From Tistrella mobilis (lineage in GTDB: Bacteria; Pseudomonadota; Alphaproteobacteria; Tistrellales; Tistrellaceae), in NCBI RefSeq assembly GCF_041468085.1, contig NZ_CP121017.1, positions 1-64,000 of the forward strand: a stretch of DNA of 64,000 nt. The letters run 5' to 3'. Below are positions 12,405 to 19,987 of this stretch, one piece after another. The notes beneath the pieces were generated by a model. It saw nothing but the letters and a program-made list of their open reading frames with translations. It was not told where the DNA came from and searched no databases. Made by a program: the position numbers and the translations under genes. Every line of letters begins with the position of its first letter. The stretch's first letter is position 1.

Positions 12405-13502
12405 GTGACGATCAATGCAGGTCTCGAAGGGATTGTCGTCGCCGAGACGGATCTGTCGCTTGTCGACGGCAAGAACGGCTATCTGGTCTATCGTGGCAAT
12501 TGGGCCAAGGATCTCGCGATCTCCCGCACCTACGAGGATGTGGTCCACCTGCTGTGGCGCGGCCACCTGCCCGACGAACGCGAGAGCGAGGCCTTCCGTG
12601 CCGAGCTGGCGGCCCGCCGCAAGCTTCCCGACTATCTGAAGACGATCATCCGGGCGCTGCCGCCCGAGACCGACACCATGAGCGTGCTGCGCACGGCGAC
12701 CTCGGCGATCGGTGATCGCAGCTTTGCCTGGCCGCCTACTTTCGAGCAGGCCTCGGAGATCCTGGCCAAGGCGCCGACGATCATCGCCTATCGCAATGCG
12801 CTGAACACCGGCCGCGATCCGATCGAGCCGGATGAGCGCCTCGGCCATGCCGAGAACTATCTCTATATGCTCCATGGCGAGAAGCCGACCCGGGTCCATA
12901 CCCGCGCGCTCGACGCCTACATCATCCTGACTGCTGAGCACGGGCTCAATGCCTCGACCTTCACCGGTCGGGTGATCACCTCGACCCGTTCCGACATCGC
13001 GTCTGCGATCACCGGCGCGATCGGTGCGCTGAAGGGCCCGCTTCACGGCGGCGCGCCCTCGGAAGTCGATACGATGCTGGAGGAGATCGGCACCAAGGAG
13101 AATGCCGAGCCCTGGCTGCGCCAGCAGATCGAGGCCGGTGAGCGCCTGATGGGCTTCGGCCACCGGGTCTACAAGACCATGGATCCGCGCGCCGTGGCAC
13201 TCCGCCAGGTGGCAGACAGCTTTGCCGGCGAGGATCCCTGGTTCGATCTCTCGGTCCATGTCGAGGAGACCGCGGTACGACTGCTGTCGGAATACAAGCC
13301 CGGCCGTAATCTCTATCCGAATGTCGAGTTCTGGGCGGCGGCGGTGCTGCGCGGCGTGCGCATCCCCACCGACCTTTATACCCCGACCTTCGGGCTGGCG
13401 CGCATGGCCGGCTGGTCGGCGCATATCCTGGAACAGGCCGACAAGAACCGCCTGATCCGACCGGAATCGACCTATGTCGGCGAGATGCCCAAGGCGTCCT
13501 GA
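12405..13502 (+). CDS. Citrate/2-methylcitrate synthase family protein
   Basis: A 365-residue member of the short, dimeric-type citrate synthase family, which condenses oxaloacetate with acetyl- or propionyl-CoA. Expected catalytic histidines are present: His-214 in GPLHGGA and His-253 in GFGHRVYKTMDPR. The third catalytic residue, normally Asp in a NVDF motif, is Glu-308 (NVEFW). That substitution is common in some citrate synthase paralogues and makes the exact reaction uncertain. The GTG at 12405 has GGAGAGGA eight bases upstream; a TTG at 12399 is an alternative. It is divergent from the efflux pump and probably not the housekeeping hexameric GltA. Confidence 0.85.
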   Translation: MTINAGLEGIVVAETDLSLVDGKNGYLVYRGNWAKDLAISRTYEDVVHLLWRGHLPDERESEAFRAELAARRKLPDYLKTIIRALPPETDTMSVLRTATSAIGDRSFAWPPTFEQASEILAKAPTIIAYRNALNTGRDPIEPDERLGHAENYLYMLHGEKPTRVHTRALDAYIILTAEHGLNASTFTGRVITSTRSDIASAITGAIGALKGPLHGGAPSEVDTMLEEIGTKENAEPWLRQQIEAGERLMGFGHRVYKTMDPRAVALRQVADSFAGEDPWFDLSVHVEETAVRLLSEYKPGRNLYPNVEFWAAAVLRGVRIPTDLYTPTFGLARMAGWSAHILEQADKNRLIRPESTYVGEMPKAS

Positions 13503-13539
13503 CCTCTGGCATCCTGACATCTGGCGCCTCGATGCAGAA

Positions 13540-13570
13540 CGGCCGGTCGCCCCGTCGGGGCGGCCGGCCG
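13540..13570. terminator. Bidirectional terminator-like hairpin
   Basis: A GC-rich hairpin with 14-base arms and one mismatch lies between the convergent citrate synthase and rlmJ genes. There is no clear T-run, so rho-independent function is only likely. Confidence 0.45.
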
Positions 13571-13600
13571 TCTGTTGATGACGACCTTTGCGGTGGCCGA

Positions 13601-14488
13601 TCAGTCGCGCGGCAGAGGGCTCACGCGCCAGTGGCCGGGACGCTTCGGATCTGCCGCCAGCCTGCGGGCGCACCAGTCCAGCAGATCGGCCATGCCTTCT
13701 TCAACCGGCCAGGCGGGGTTGATTGCGATCAGCCCGGTGGTGGTCATGCCGTCGGCTGTGCTGCCGGGTGGCAGGATCGACAGTTCCGCGCGCAGGCCCT
13801 CGACATGGGGTGGCAGAGCGCGGCCAAGTCTCCGCGCCAGATCTTCGGCAGCGTCGGCCCGTTTCACCGGATACCAGATCAGGTAGCTGCCGCTGGCCCA
13901 GCGTTCGATCGCAGCCTCCATGGCGCGGGCCAGACGATCGAACTCGTCCACTTCTTCAAAGGGCGGGTCGATGATCGCAAGACCGCGCCGTTCTCCCGGC
14001 GGCAGGCAGGCCTTGAGCACGCCGTAACCGTCATGGCGCAGCACCTCGATCCGCGGGCCCGGGCGGGGCGCCCGCGCGGTCAGAACCCGTTCCAGCCGCG
14101 CACGCACCGGGTCGACGGTCTCTGCCGCAATCAGTCGGTCCCCCGGACGCATGGCAAGGGCGGCAATGAGGGGAGAGCCGGGATAGCGTCGGCGCGTGCC
14201 GATGGCACCTCGGCCGTCATCGACGGCATCCAGTGCCCGCCGCAACCCGGCGATCAGCGCAGGTTCGTCGGTGGCAGGCCGGTCGGCGATACGGAATATG
14301 CCGCCACGAGCCTCGCCGCTGCGCAGGCTTTCGGGGGCTTCCAGGTCATAGAGCCCTGCGCCGGCATGGGTATCGATCACCACGAAGGGCTTCGACTTAC
14401 GGGCCAGATGAGCGACCGTGGCGGCCAGCGCCGCGTGTTTGATGATGTCGGCAAAATTGCCGGCGTGAAAGTCGTGGGCGTAGTTCAT
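13601..14488 (-). CDS. rlmJ: 23S rRNA (adenine2030-N6)-methyltransferase RlmJ
   Basis: A 295-residue SAM-dependent methyltransferase that modifies A2030 of 23S rRNA. It starts MNYAHDFHAGNFADIIKH, the family N-terminal signature, and has VIDTHAGAGLYDL as the SAM-binding motif I near residue 43 and the catalytic IIDPPFEE (DPPF) near 168. The ATG at 14488 matches the family start exactly, so the longer frame is rejected. It is cytosolic, and neighbours do not suggest an operon. Confidence 0.93.
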   Translation of the reverse strand: MNYAHDFHAGNFADIIKHAALAATVAHLARKSKPFVVIDTHAGAGLYDLEAPESLRSGEARGGIFRIADRPATDEPALIAGLRRALDAVDDGRGAIGTRRRYPGSPLIAALAMRPGDRLIAAETVDPVRARLERVLTARAPRPGPRIEVLRHDGYGVLKACLPPGERRGLAIIDPPFEEVDEFDRLARAMEAAIERWASGSYLIWYPVKRADAAEDLARRLGRALPPHVEGLRAELSILPPGSTADGMTTTGLIAINPAWPVEEGMADLLDWCARRLAADPKRPGHWRVSPLPRD

Positions 14489-14520
14489 GCCTGGATCGGG
14501 CCCTGTCCTGGAAACGCCAT

Positions 14521-14547
14521 GGGCGGTCACCCGGATGGTGACCGCCC
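14521..14547 (-). terminator. Hairpin downstream of the amidohydrolase gene
   Basis: Perfect 11-base arms (GGGCGGTCACC and its complement) enclose a 5-base loop, between the amidohydrolase stop (14581) and the rlmJ start (14488). There is no T-run. It probably ends or attenuates the amidohydrolase transcript. Confidence 0.45.
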
Positions 14548-14580
14548 CGGCGTCTTTCGACAAGGCCTGGCTGGCCGGTA

Positions 14581-15798
14581 TCAGCCTTGCGTGCTCTGCG
14601 TTGGCTTCGAGAAATGCACATCCTCGGGCTTCAGCCCGTAGAAGCGCATGGCATTGGGGCCGAAGATCAGGTCCTTATGCGCATCGGGCACGTCGTCGCG
14701 CTCGCGGATCGAGCCGAAGGCCTCCCCCAGCTTGCCGCCCGCATAGTGGGTGTGCGGGAAGTCCGCGGCTCCCAGAATGCGATCGGCACCGATCAGATCG
14801 ACGAAGGCCGGCAGGTTGGCCTCGTCACCCTCGACGGTGAAGTAGATCTCGCGCTCGCGCAGATAGTCGATCGGTGCCTTTTCCGCCGGCCAGACCTCGG
14901 CCGCGGGTGTCACCCGCCACTTGTCCATCCGGTCGAGCACGGTGGGGAACCAGCTGGCGCCACCTTCCAGGAAGCCGACCTTCAGCGACTTGAAGCGATC
15001 GAGGATGCCGCCGCCCAGGAAGCTGAAGAAGCCGAAGACGATGGTCATCTCGAAATTGAGGATGAAGGCTGCAGCCGGGCTGTCGAGCCCTTCGCCGATG
15101 CCGTCATGGGCCCAGCCGACATGGACGCAGATCGGCAGGCCGACCTCTTCCGCTGCTGCCCAGACCGGATCGAACCGGCGATCATGCAGCAGAACCGATC
15201 CGACCGTGCCCAGCACCATCAGGGAGGTCGCCCCCAGGGCCTTGGCGCGATGCACCTCCTTCACCGCCTGATCGGGCAGGCGCATCGGCAGAAGTGCCGC
15301 CCATTTCAGCCGGGTGGGCTTCTTGGCGCAGGTTTCGGCCATCCAGCTGTTATACGATCGCATCAGCGCCGCCTCGAACAGCGGATCGCGGGTCAGCGGC
15401 TGGAGGAAAAGGGTCGAGTAGATCGTCGCCACATCCAGCTGAATCTCGTCCATCTTCGCGCAATAGGCGTCGACGTCGAGAATGCCCTGGATGGCGGTGC
15501 TGACCGGCTTCAGCTTCGCATAGTCGGTGACGATCGGGCTGGCATGACAGGACGCCTGATAGCCCTGCATCTTGGGGCGCATCTCGCCATCGATCAGCCA
15601 GGCATAGTTGCGCTGGGTTCGATGGGCGATCATGTCGCCGATATGGACGATCTTGGGCCGCCGGTGCCAGTAGGCACGGTCCAGATAATCGAAGATGCCG
15701 TCGTGATCCTCAATGTGAGAATCGGCATCGATGAAGGGATGTTTTTTCTCGGCCGACGCGAAAGCGCCACGCCGGTTCGGAACGGACTGATAGGTCAT
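14581..15798 (-). CDS. Amidohydrolase-2 family metal-dependent hydrolase/decarboxylase
   Basis: A 405-residue TIM-barrel amidohydrolase of the ACMSD-like (Amidohydro_2) group, which includes non-oxidative decarboxylases and hydrolases. FIDADSHIEDHDG near residue 22 gives the beta-1 metal motif, in this case D-x-D-x-H. CVHVGWAHDG near 212 gives the next metal histidine, and ILGAADFPHTHY near 326 supplies the late catalytic Asp. FGFFSFLGGGILDRFKSLK is the family helix before the LEGG motif. It is divergent from the LeuA-like/YrdC-like/diiron operon, with an inverted repeat 40 bases upstream of its start, so it may act in the same pathway. The substrate is unknown. Confidence 0.82.
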   Translation of the reverse strand: MTYQSVPNRRGAFASAEKKHPFIDADSHIEDHDGIFDYLDRAYWHRRPKIVHIGDMIAHRTQRNYAWLIDGEMRPKMQGYQASCHASPIVTDYAKLKPVSTAIQGILDVDAYCAKMDEIQLDVATIYSTLFLQPLTRDPLFEAALMRSYNSWMAETCAKKPTRLKWAALLPMRLPDQAVKEVHRAKALGATSLMVLGTVGSVLLHDRRFDPVWAAAEEVGLPICVHVGWAHDGIGEGLDSPAAAFILNFEMTIVFGFFSFLGGGILDRFKSLKVGFLEGGASWFPTVLDRMDKWRVTPAAEVWPAEKAPIDYLREREIYFTVEGDEANLPAFVDLIGADRILGAADFPHTHYAGGKLGEAFGSIRERDDVPDAHKDLIFGPNAMRFYGLKPEDVHFSKPTQSTQG

Positions 15799-15837
15799 CG
15801 GGCTGCTCCGCCGTGCTGCCTGCCTGAAATGGCAAAT

Positions 15838-16024
15838 GTCTCATTCTGCGAGACGATTTCGGGCGATCCACCATTGCGTGATATTGGCCGCCCTGTCCTA
15901 GCCAAAAATGAGCACCGAAAACCGGCTTGTCAATTTTTGCGATCTATTCTGCCGTAAATAATCGCCGCTACCGCGATATCTCCGGACCTTGGCGGGGAAT
16001 GTCTCGTTATATGATACTTACGCA
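15838..16024. promoter_or_regulatory. Regulatory region of the divergent amidohydrolase/LeuA-like genes
   Basis: The 642-base gap from 15799 to 16440 holds no credible gene. It contains GTCTC-N7-GAGAC at 15838-15854, followed by GATTTCG, and GTCTCG...GATACTTACGCA at 16001-16024. Both match motifs at 11987-12053 in sequence, spacing and order. AT-rich sequence (about 15895-16090) between and around them is a likely promoter zone. The first repeat lies 40 bases upstream of the amidohydrolase start, a position suited to repression. Confidence 0.6.
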
Positions 16025-16440
16025 GACAAATTGCTCGCAAAGGTTGAGAAAACGGGTTGCCGGTTAGATAGCGATGTTTTAGGGTCTTCCAACTGATGGT
16101 AGATAATCCGTCAGGATAGTCATCGGTGGGAACGATCGCCAGCGGCATTGCACCGGCACAAAGCCGGGCGAGATCGCGCCGGAAGGGACGGCGGCTGGTG
16201 GCGGAACCAGGGCAAGTGGCGCAGGCGATGCGGCGGGCAAGCCGGCTTTGTCTGCGAAGTGGGGCAGTCGCGAACGGGGGGCCGGCGGGTACTGATCTGC
16301 CGGCGTGAAGACGCAGACCGGATGTGAAGCGCGCAGCGGCAGGTCGCCGCCACGCGCAGTGGGTGAGCCATTGCCTGCGGTCCGGTTTGAGGATCAACCC
16401 TGATGGCACGCGACCTGTTCCTTCAAAGGGAGCATGTCCG

Positions 16441-17646
16441 ATGCATCACGATCTTCCGACCGTCGCGGCCAGCGGGTTTCGGACAGCCAGACTGGTTGAC
16501 GCTTCTCTTGCCGACGGCCGCGGTGCGACGGCACCGACGGCGAAGCGGCTGGATATCCTGCTCGCTCTCGACGATCTGGGCATTGATGCGGCGCTGATCG
16601 GTTATCCGGCGGCCCGGCCTGCGGATCTGGCCCTGCTGGAGGCCAGTCGTGGACGTTGCCGGCAGGTGGCCCGCATGGTCTGCACCGCGCTGGCCGATGC
16701 GCCGGTTCTGGCGGATCTGCTGGGCCGCACCGGACCGACCGAAAGTGGGCCTCCTGTCGAGGTCGTGCTGGAATGCGGCACGGACCCGCGTCTGGCAGAG
16801 GGGGGGGATCCGGTGGCGCTGCTGACCGGCGCAATCATCCGTCTGGCGCCCCGGGCACCCGTCTGGGTAGAGCTTGCGGCGATTGCTGCAGCCGCGCCCG
16901 AAATGCTGCGGAGTCTGGTTCATGCCGCCCTTGCCGCTGGCGCCCGGGGGCTGATCCTTGCCGATACCACCGGCCGGATGCTGCCGGCCGAGACGGCGGC
17001 CACGCTCGGCATGCTGCGGGCGATCACCGGCCCGACGATCCCGGTGATCGTGGCGCCGGCCGACGATCTGGGCCTTGCCACCGCGAATGCGTTGGCCGGG
17101 CTTGCCGCCGGTGCGGATGGGGTGTTGGGCGCCATTGGCGGTTTGGGGGAGCGGGCCGGTCTGGTACCGATCGAGGAGGTAGCGACCGCGATCCGCTATC
17201 GCCCCGATCACGTCCGACTGGACCATGCGATCGATCTTGCGGCCCTGGTCCGCACCGGCATGGCAATCGCCGAAAGGCTCTCCGTCGATCTGGGGCGTAA
17301 CAAGGCGCTGCTCGGCGATTACGTCTTCGGTACGGCGGCGGGGCTGCATCAGCACGGGCTGCTCAACCACCCGATCACCTACGAATATCTCGACCCGGCG
17401 GATTTCGGCCGTGAGCGGCGGATCCTGATCGGTCGCCATTCGGGGCGTGCGGTGCTGCGCGCCCGGCTGACCGAGGCCGGAATCAATCTGGAGCCGGCAG
17501 GGCTGGAGGCCGTCTATCAGGCGGTGATGCGCAGCGCCGATCCGGAACGGTTTAACGACACGGCCGAACTGGTCGCGCTCCACCGCCGGTTGTCGACCGA
17601 CGATGCGCTGGCAGGCCCTGTCGTCCACGTCAGTCAGGGGGCATGA
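16441..17646 (+). CDS. DRE-TIM metallolyase-like protein lacking active-site residues
   Basis: A 401-residue homologue of 2-isopropylmalate/homocitrate synthases (LeuA/NifV). The fold markers are clear: ILADTTGRMLP, DDLGLATANALAGLAAGADG, GGLGERAG and ERRILIGRHSGRAVLRARL. Active-site positions have changed. The family motif D-x-T-L-R-D-G reads D20-A-S-L-A24-D25-G26, so the catalytic Arg is Ala. The metal-binding H-x-H-N-D reads A205-P-A207-D-D, so both His are Ala. A normal metal-dependent Claisen condensation is therefore unlikely; a binding or scaffold role, or different chemistry, is possible. The ATG at 16441 has AAAGGGAG upstream. The stop overlaps the next gene by 4 bases. Confidence 0.8.
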   Translation: MHHDLPTVAASGFRTARLVDASLADGRGATAPTAKRLDILLALDDLGIDAALIGYPAARPADLALLEASRGRCRQVARMVCTALADAPVLADLLGRTGPTESGPPVEVVLECGTDPRLAEGGDPVALLTGAIIRLAPRAPVWVELAAIAAAAPEMLRSLVHAALAAGARGLILADTTGRMLPAETAATLGMLRAITGPTIPVIVAPADDLGLATANALAGLAAGADGVLGAIGGLGERAGLVPIEEVATAIRYRPDHVRLDHAIDLAALVRTGMAIAERLSVDLGRNKALLGDYVFGTAAGLHQHGLLNHPITYEYLDPADFGRERRILIGRHSGRAVLRARLTEAGINLEPAGLEAVYQAVMRSADPERFNDTAELVALHRRLSTDDALAGPVVHVSQGA

Positions 17647-18344
17647 GGACGATGGAAGTAGCACTTGGCGTACCCGATGACGAGGTCGTCGACGATGCCG
17701 AGGTGGAACATGTGTTGGGGGTCATCCGCGGCGGCGGCCTGACCTTGCTCAAAGCCAATATCGGCTATGGGCTGATCGGCCATACCGAACGCTCTATCCG
17801 CCGGATGTACGAGGTGAAGGGCCGGCCGCTGACCAATCCCTGCATCACCATCGGCAGCATCGATGTGCTGCGCGATCTGGTGATCATGGAGGATCCCCGG
17901 CTGCTGGACTGGATTGCCGAGGTATCCGAGATGACGACGCTGGCGGTGATCAACCGGCTCAATCCCGAAAGCCGGCTGTTTGCAAAGCTGACGCCTTATG
18001 TCCGTCGGCAGTGTAGCGAGAACGGCACGGTCGCGACCTTCATTCGGACCGGCGCATTCATCGAGCGGCTGGTCGAGAAGGCGCTGGCCGAGGATGTCCT
18101 GCTGGTCGGATCTTCGGGCAACATCTCATCCACGGGCAATCGCTACACGTTTGCCGACGTCCAGCCGCAGGTTCTGGAGGGCGTGGACTTTTGGCACGAG
18201 AAAGGTGATGCCAAGTATCTCAACGACCAGAAACTGGCGACCAGCATCGTCAACCTGACCAACTTCACCTTCCGTCGCAAGGGCGTGAACCACGAATACA
18301 TCGCGGCCAGCCTCGACGCCTTCAGATCGCGAACCGGTCTCTGA
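17643..18344 (+). CDS. Sua5/YciO/YrdC-like domain protein
   Basis: A 233-residue protein of the Sua5/YrdC fold. True members make threonylcarbamoyl-AMP for tRNA t6A; related domains serve in carbamoyl transfer. The conserved MYEVKGRPLTNP (KGRP at 59-62) and SSGNISSTGN motifs are present. The loop that normally reads P-T-(D/E)-x-V-Y-G is KANIGYG (37-43), so threonine recognition has probably changed. Its ATG overlaps the stop of the LeuA-like gene (ATGA), indicating tight coupling. It is unlikely to be the housekeeping TsaC. A substrate-activation role in the pathway of its neighbours is inference. Confidence 0.8.
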   Translation: MRTMEVALGVPDDEVVDDAEVEHVLGVIRGGGLTLLKANIGYGLIGHTERSIRRMYEVKGRPLTNPCITIGSIDVLRDLVIMEDPRLLDWIAEVSEMTTLAVINRLNPESRLFAKLTPYVRRQCSENGTVATFIRTGAFIERLVEKALAEDVLLVGSSGNISSTGNRYTFADVQPQVLEGVDFWHEKGDAKYLNDQKLATSIVNLTNFTFRRKGVNHEYIAASLDAFRSRTGL

Positions 18345-18453
18345 GGTCGGCCGGCCTCTGATGTCGGTAGTGCGACGTCGACACGGGATGCAGTTTCCAG
18401 GGACATGGACAAGTCGGCCCGCCCGCGGCGGGCTTTCGGAAGGACGATGACGC

Positions 18454-19134
18454 ATGTCGGAATATTTCGAGGAGTTCGACCGGATCATCCAGGCCAACAA
18501 GTATTCACGCCACTCCTTCGTGAAGGAGATCGAGGCGGGCCGGGTGACGCGCGACCAGATGAAGCGCTGGGCGATCCAGAAGTACCATCAGGTCTATCTG
18601 CAGAACAGCTGCTACAGCGGCATTCACGCCAACAGCTGGCACGAGGACGTCCGCGCCTTTGAAATGGAGCAGCTGATTGCGGAAGAAACCGCGATCGCCG
18701 ACGGGTCGGACAGCCATTACAATCTGATGAAGCGCTTCGCGCTGGCCCTCGGGGCCACCGAAGCCGAGATCCGGGAAACGCCGGCGGCGCCGGAAGTCTG
18801 GGATTTCGTGACCTATCTGGTCGGTCACTGCCGGAACAATCACTTCGTCTACGGCATCCTGGCGATCTATGTGAATGAAAGCCAGACTTCGGAAAGCGCC
18901 ATGAAGATGTATCGGGCGCTCAAATCCGGCTTTCAGCTGGATGATCACGCGCTCGAATGGTTCACCGTCCATGGCGAAGCCGATATCGAGCATTCGTCGC
19001 ACGCCAAGGATCTGATCGTGAAATACGCCCACGAGGCGCCGAATTTTGAATGGCGCGGCCGGCAGGTGGTCGAGACCGGATCGAAGATGTGGACCAAGCT
19101 CCACGACTTCTACTACGGCCTCATCACCGGCTGA
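18454..19134 (+). CDS. PqqC/TENA-like haem-oxygenase-fold diiron protein
   Basis: A 226-residue all-helical protein of the PqqC/CADD/heme-oxygenase-like diiron oxidase (HDO) group. Candidate iron ligands are in place: Glu-77/78 and His-88 (EET...SHY), Glu-142 (NES), and His-173, Asp-177 and His-180 (HGEADIEH). Family members oxidise or fragment amino acids, fatty acids or their own side chains with O2. The ATG at 18454 has GGAAGGA upstream. It lies 109 bases after the YrdC-like gene in the same direction, so it is probably the third gene of one operon. The substrate is unknown. Confidence 0.82.
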   Translation: MSEYFEEFDRIIQANKYSRHSFVKEIEAGRVTRDQMKRWAIQKYHQVYLQNSCYSGIHANSWHEDVRAFEMEQLIAEETAIADGSDSHYNLMKRFALALGATEAEIRETPAAPEVWDFVTYLVGHCRNNHFVYGILAIYVNESQTSESAMKMYRALKSGFQLDDHALEWFTVHGEADIEHSSHAKDLIVKYAHEAPNFEWRGRQVVETGSKMWTKLHDFYYGLITG

Positions 19135-19195
19135 GACCGGGCCGGGTTCCGCCGCGGCGGCGTCGGGGGAGGCCGCCGCGGCGGATGCCGGGTCG

Positions 19196-19981
19196 TCAGG
19201 ATGCCGCCGGGGTTCTGCCCCGCCGTTTCATCGCCGCCATGGCCAGAGCGACCAGGATCGTGCCGACGATGAAGACGAAGGCCGCGGCGGCTATCGCCGG
19301 GCTGATGTTCTCACGGATGGTCGAGAACATCTGACGGGCGAGAGTGCGCTGATTGGGCCCGGCCACGAACAGGGTGAGGACCACTTCGTCGAGAGATGTG
19401 GCAAAGGCCAGCACCGCACCAGATGCGACCCCTGGCATGGCCAGCGGCAGGGTCACCCGCCGGAAGACGGTGACCGGCGATGCGCCCAGACTGAGGGCGG
19501 CGAGTTCGACCCGCCGGTCGATACCGGCGAGCGCACCGGTGACGCTGACCACCACGAAGGGGATCGCCACCACCGCATGGGCGACGATGACGCCCAGATA
19601 GCTGCTGGCGATGCCCAACCGGACGAACAGAACCTGCATGCCCACACCCAGTACCACTGCGGGCACGACCATGGGCAACAGGAACAGCGTCCGGGCGATG
19701 CCGGCGAAGGGCAGGCGCCTGTTGCGCAGACCGAGCGACGCGGCGGTACCGAGCACCGTGGCCAGCAGGGTCGCCCCCGTGCCGATGATCAGGCTGTTGA
19801 TGATGGAGCGCTGCCAGACCGCGGCCGTCGCAAGTTCTTCGAACCAGCGGGCGGAGAATTCCGGGATCGGATAGGTCAGGAAGACGCTGGAGGTGAAGGC
19901 GAGCGGCAGGATCGCGACCAGCGGTGCCACCAGAAAGATCACCACCGCAAGGGCATAGAGCAGCTTGAACGCCTTGGGCAT
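19196..19981 (-). CDS. Spermidine/putrescine-type ABC permease (PotC-like)
   Basis: A 261-residue inner-membrane permease with six predicted helices and the EAA loop ELAALSLGASPVTVFRRVTL near residues 175-195, which contacts the ATPase. It belongs to the polyamine/opine/iron type (PotC-like). It lies 6 bases downstream of the partner permease. It is the last gene of the transporter operon as transcribed from right to left, and converges with the diiron gene. The real substrate of such systems ranges from polyamines to phosphonates and amino acid derivatives. Confidence 0.88.
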   Translation of the reverse strand: MPKAFKLLYALAVVIFLVAPLVAILPLAFTSSVFLTYPIPEFSARWFEELATAAVWQRSIINSLIIGTGATLLATVLGTAASLGLRNRRLPFAGIARTLFLLPMVVPAVVLGVGMQVLFVRLGIASSYLGVIVAHAVVAIPFVVVSVTGALAGIDRRVELAALSLGASPVTVFRRVTLPLAMPGVASGAVLAFATSLDEVVLTLFVAGPNQRTLARQMFSTIRENISPAIAAAAFVFIVGTILVALAMAAMKRRGRTPAAS

Positions 19982-19987
19982 GGGCTG

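Noticed and set aside
15930-16409. 159-residue minus-strand open frame between the amidohydrolase and the LeuA-like gene
   Set aside because: Arg/Pro-rich, no motif, covers the operator region and has no ribosome site.
19135-19195. Inverted GC-rich repeat between the diiron gene and the ABC permease
   Set aside because: GCCGCCGCGGCGG units are partly self-complementary, but arms are short and low in complexity with no T-run; too weak to call a terminator.
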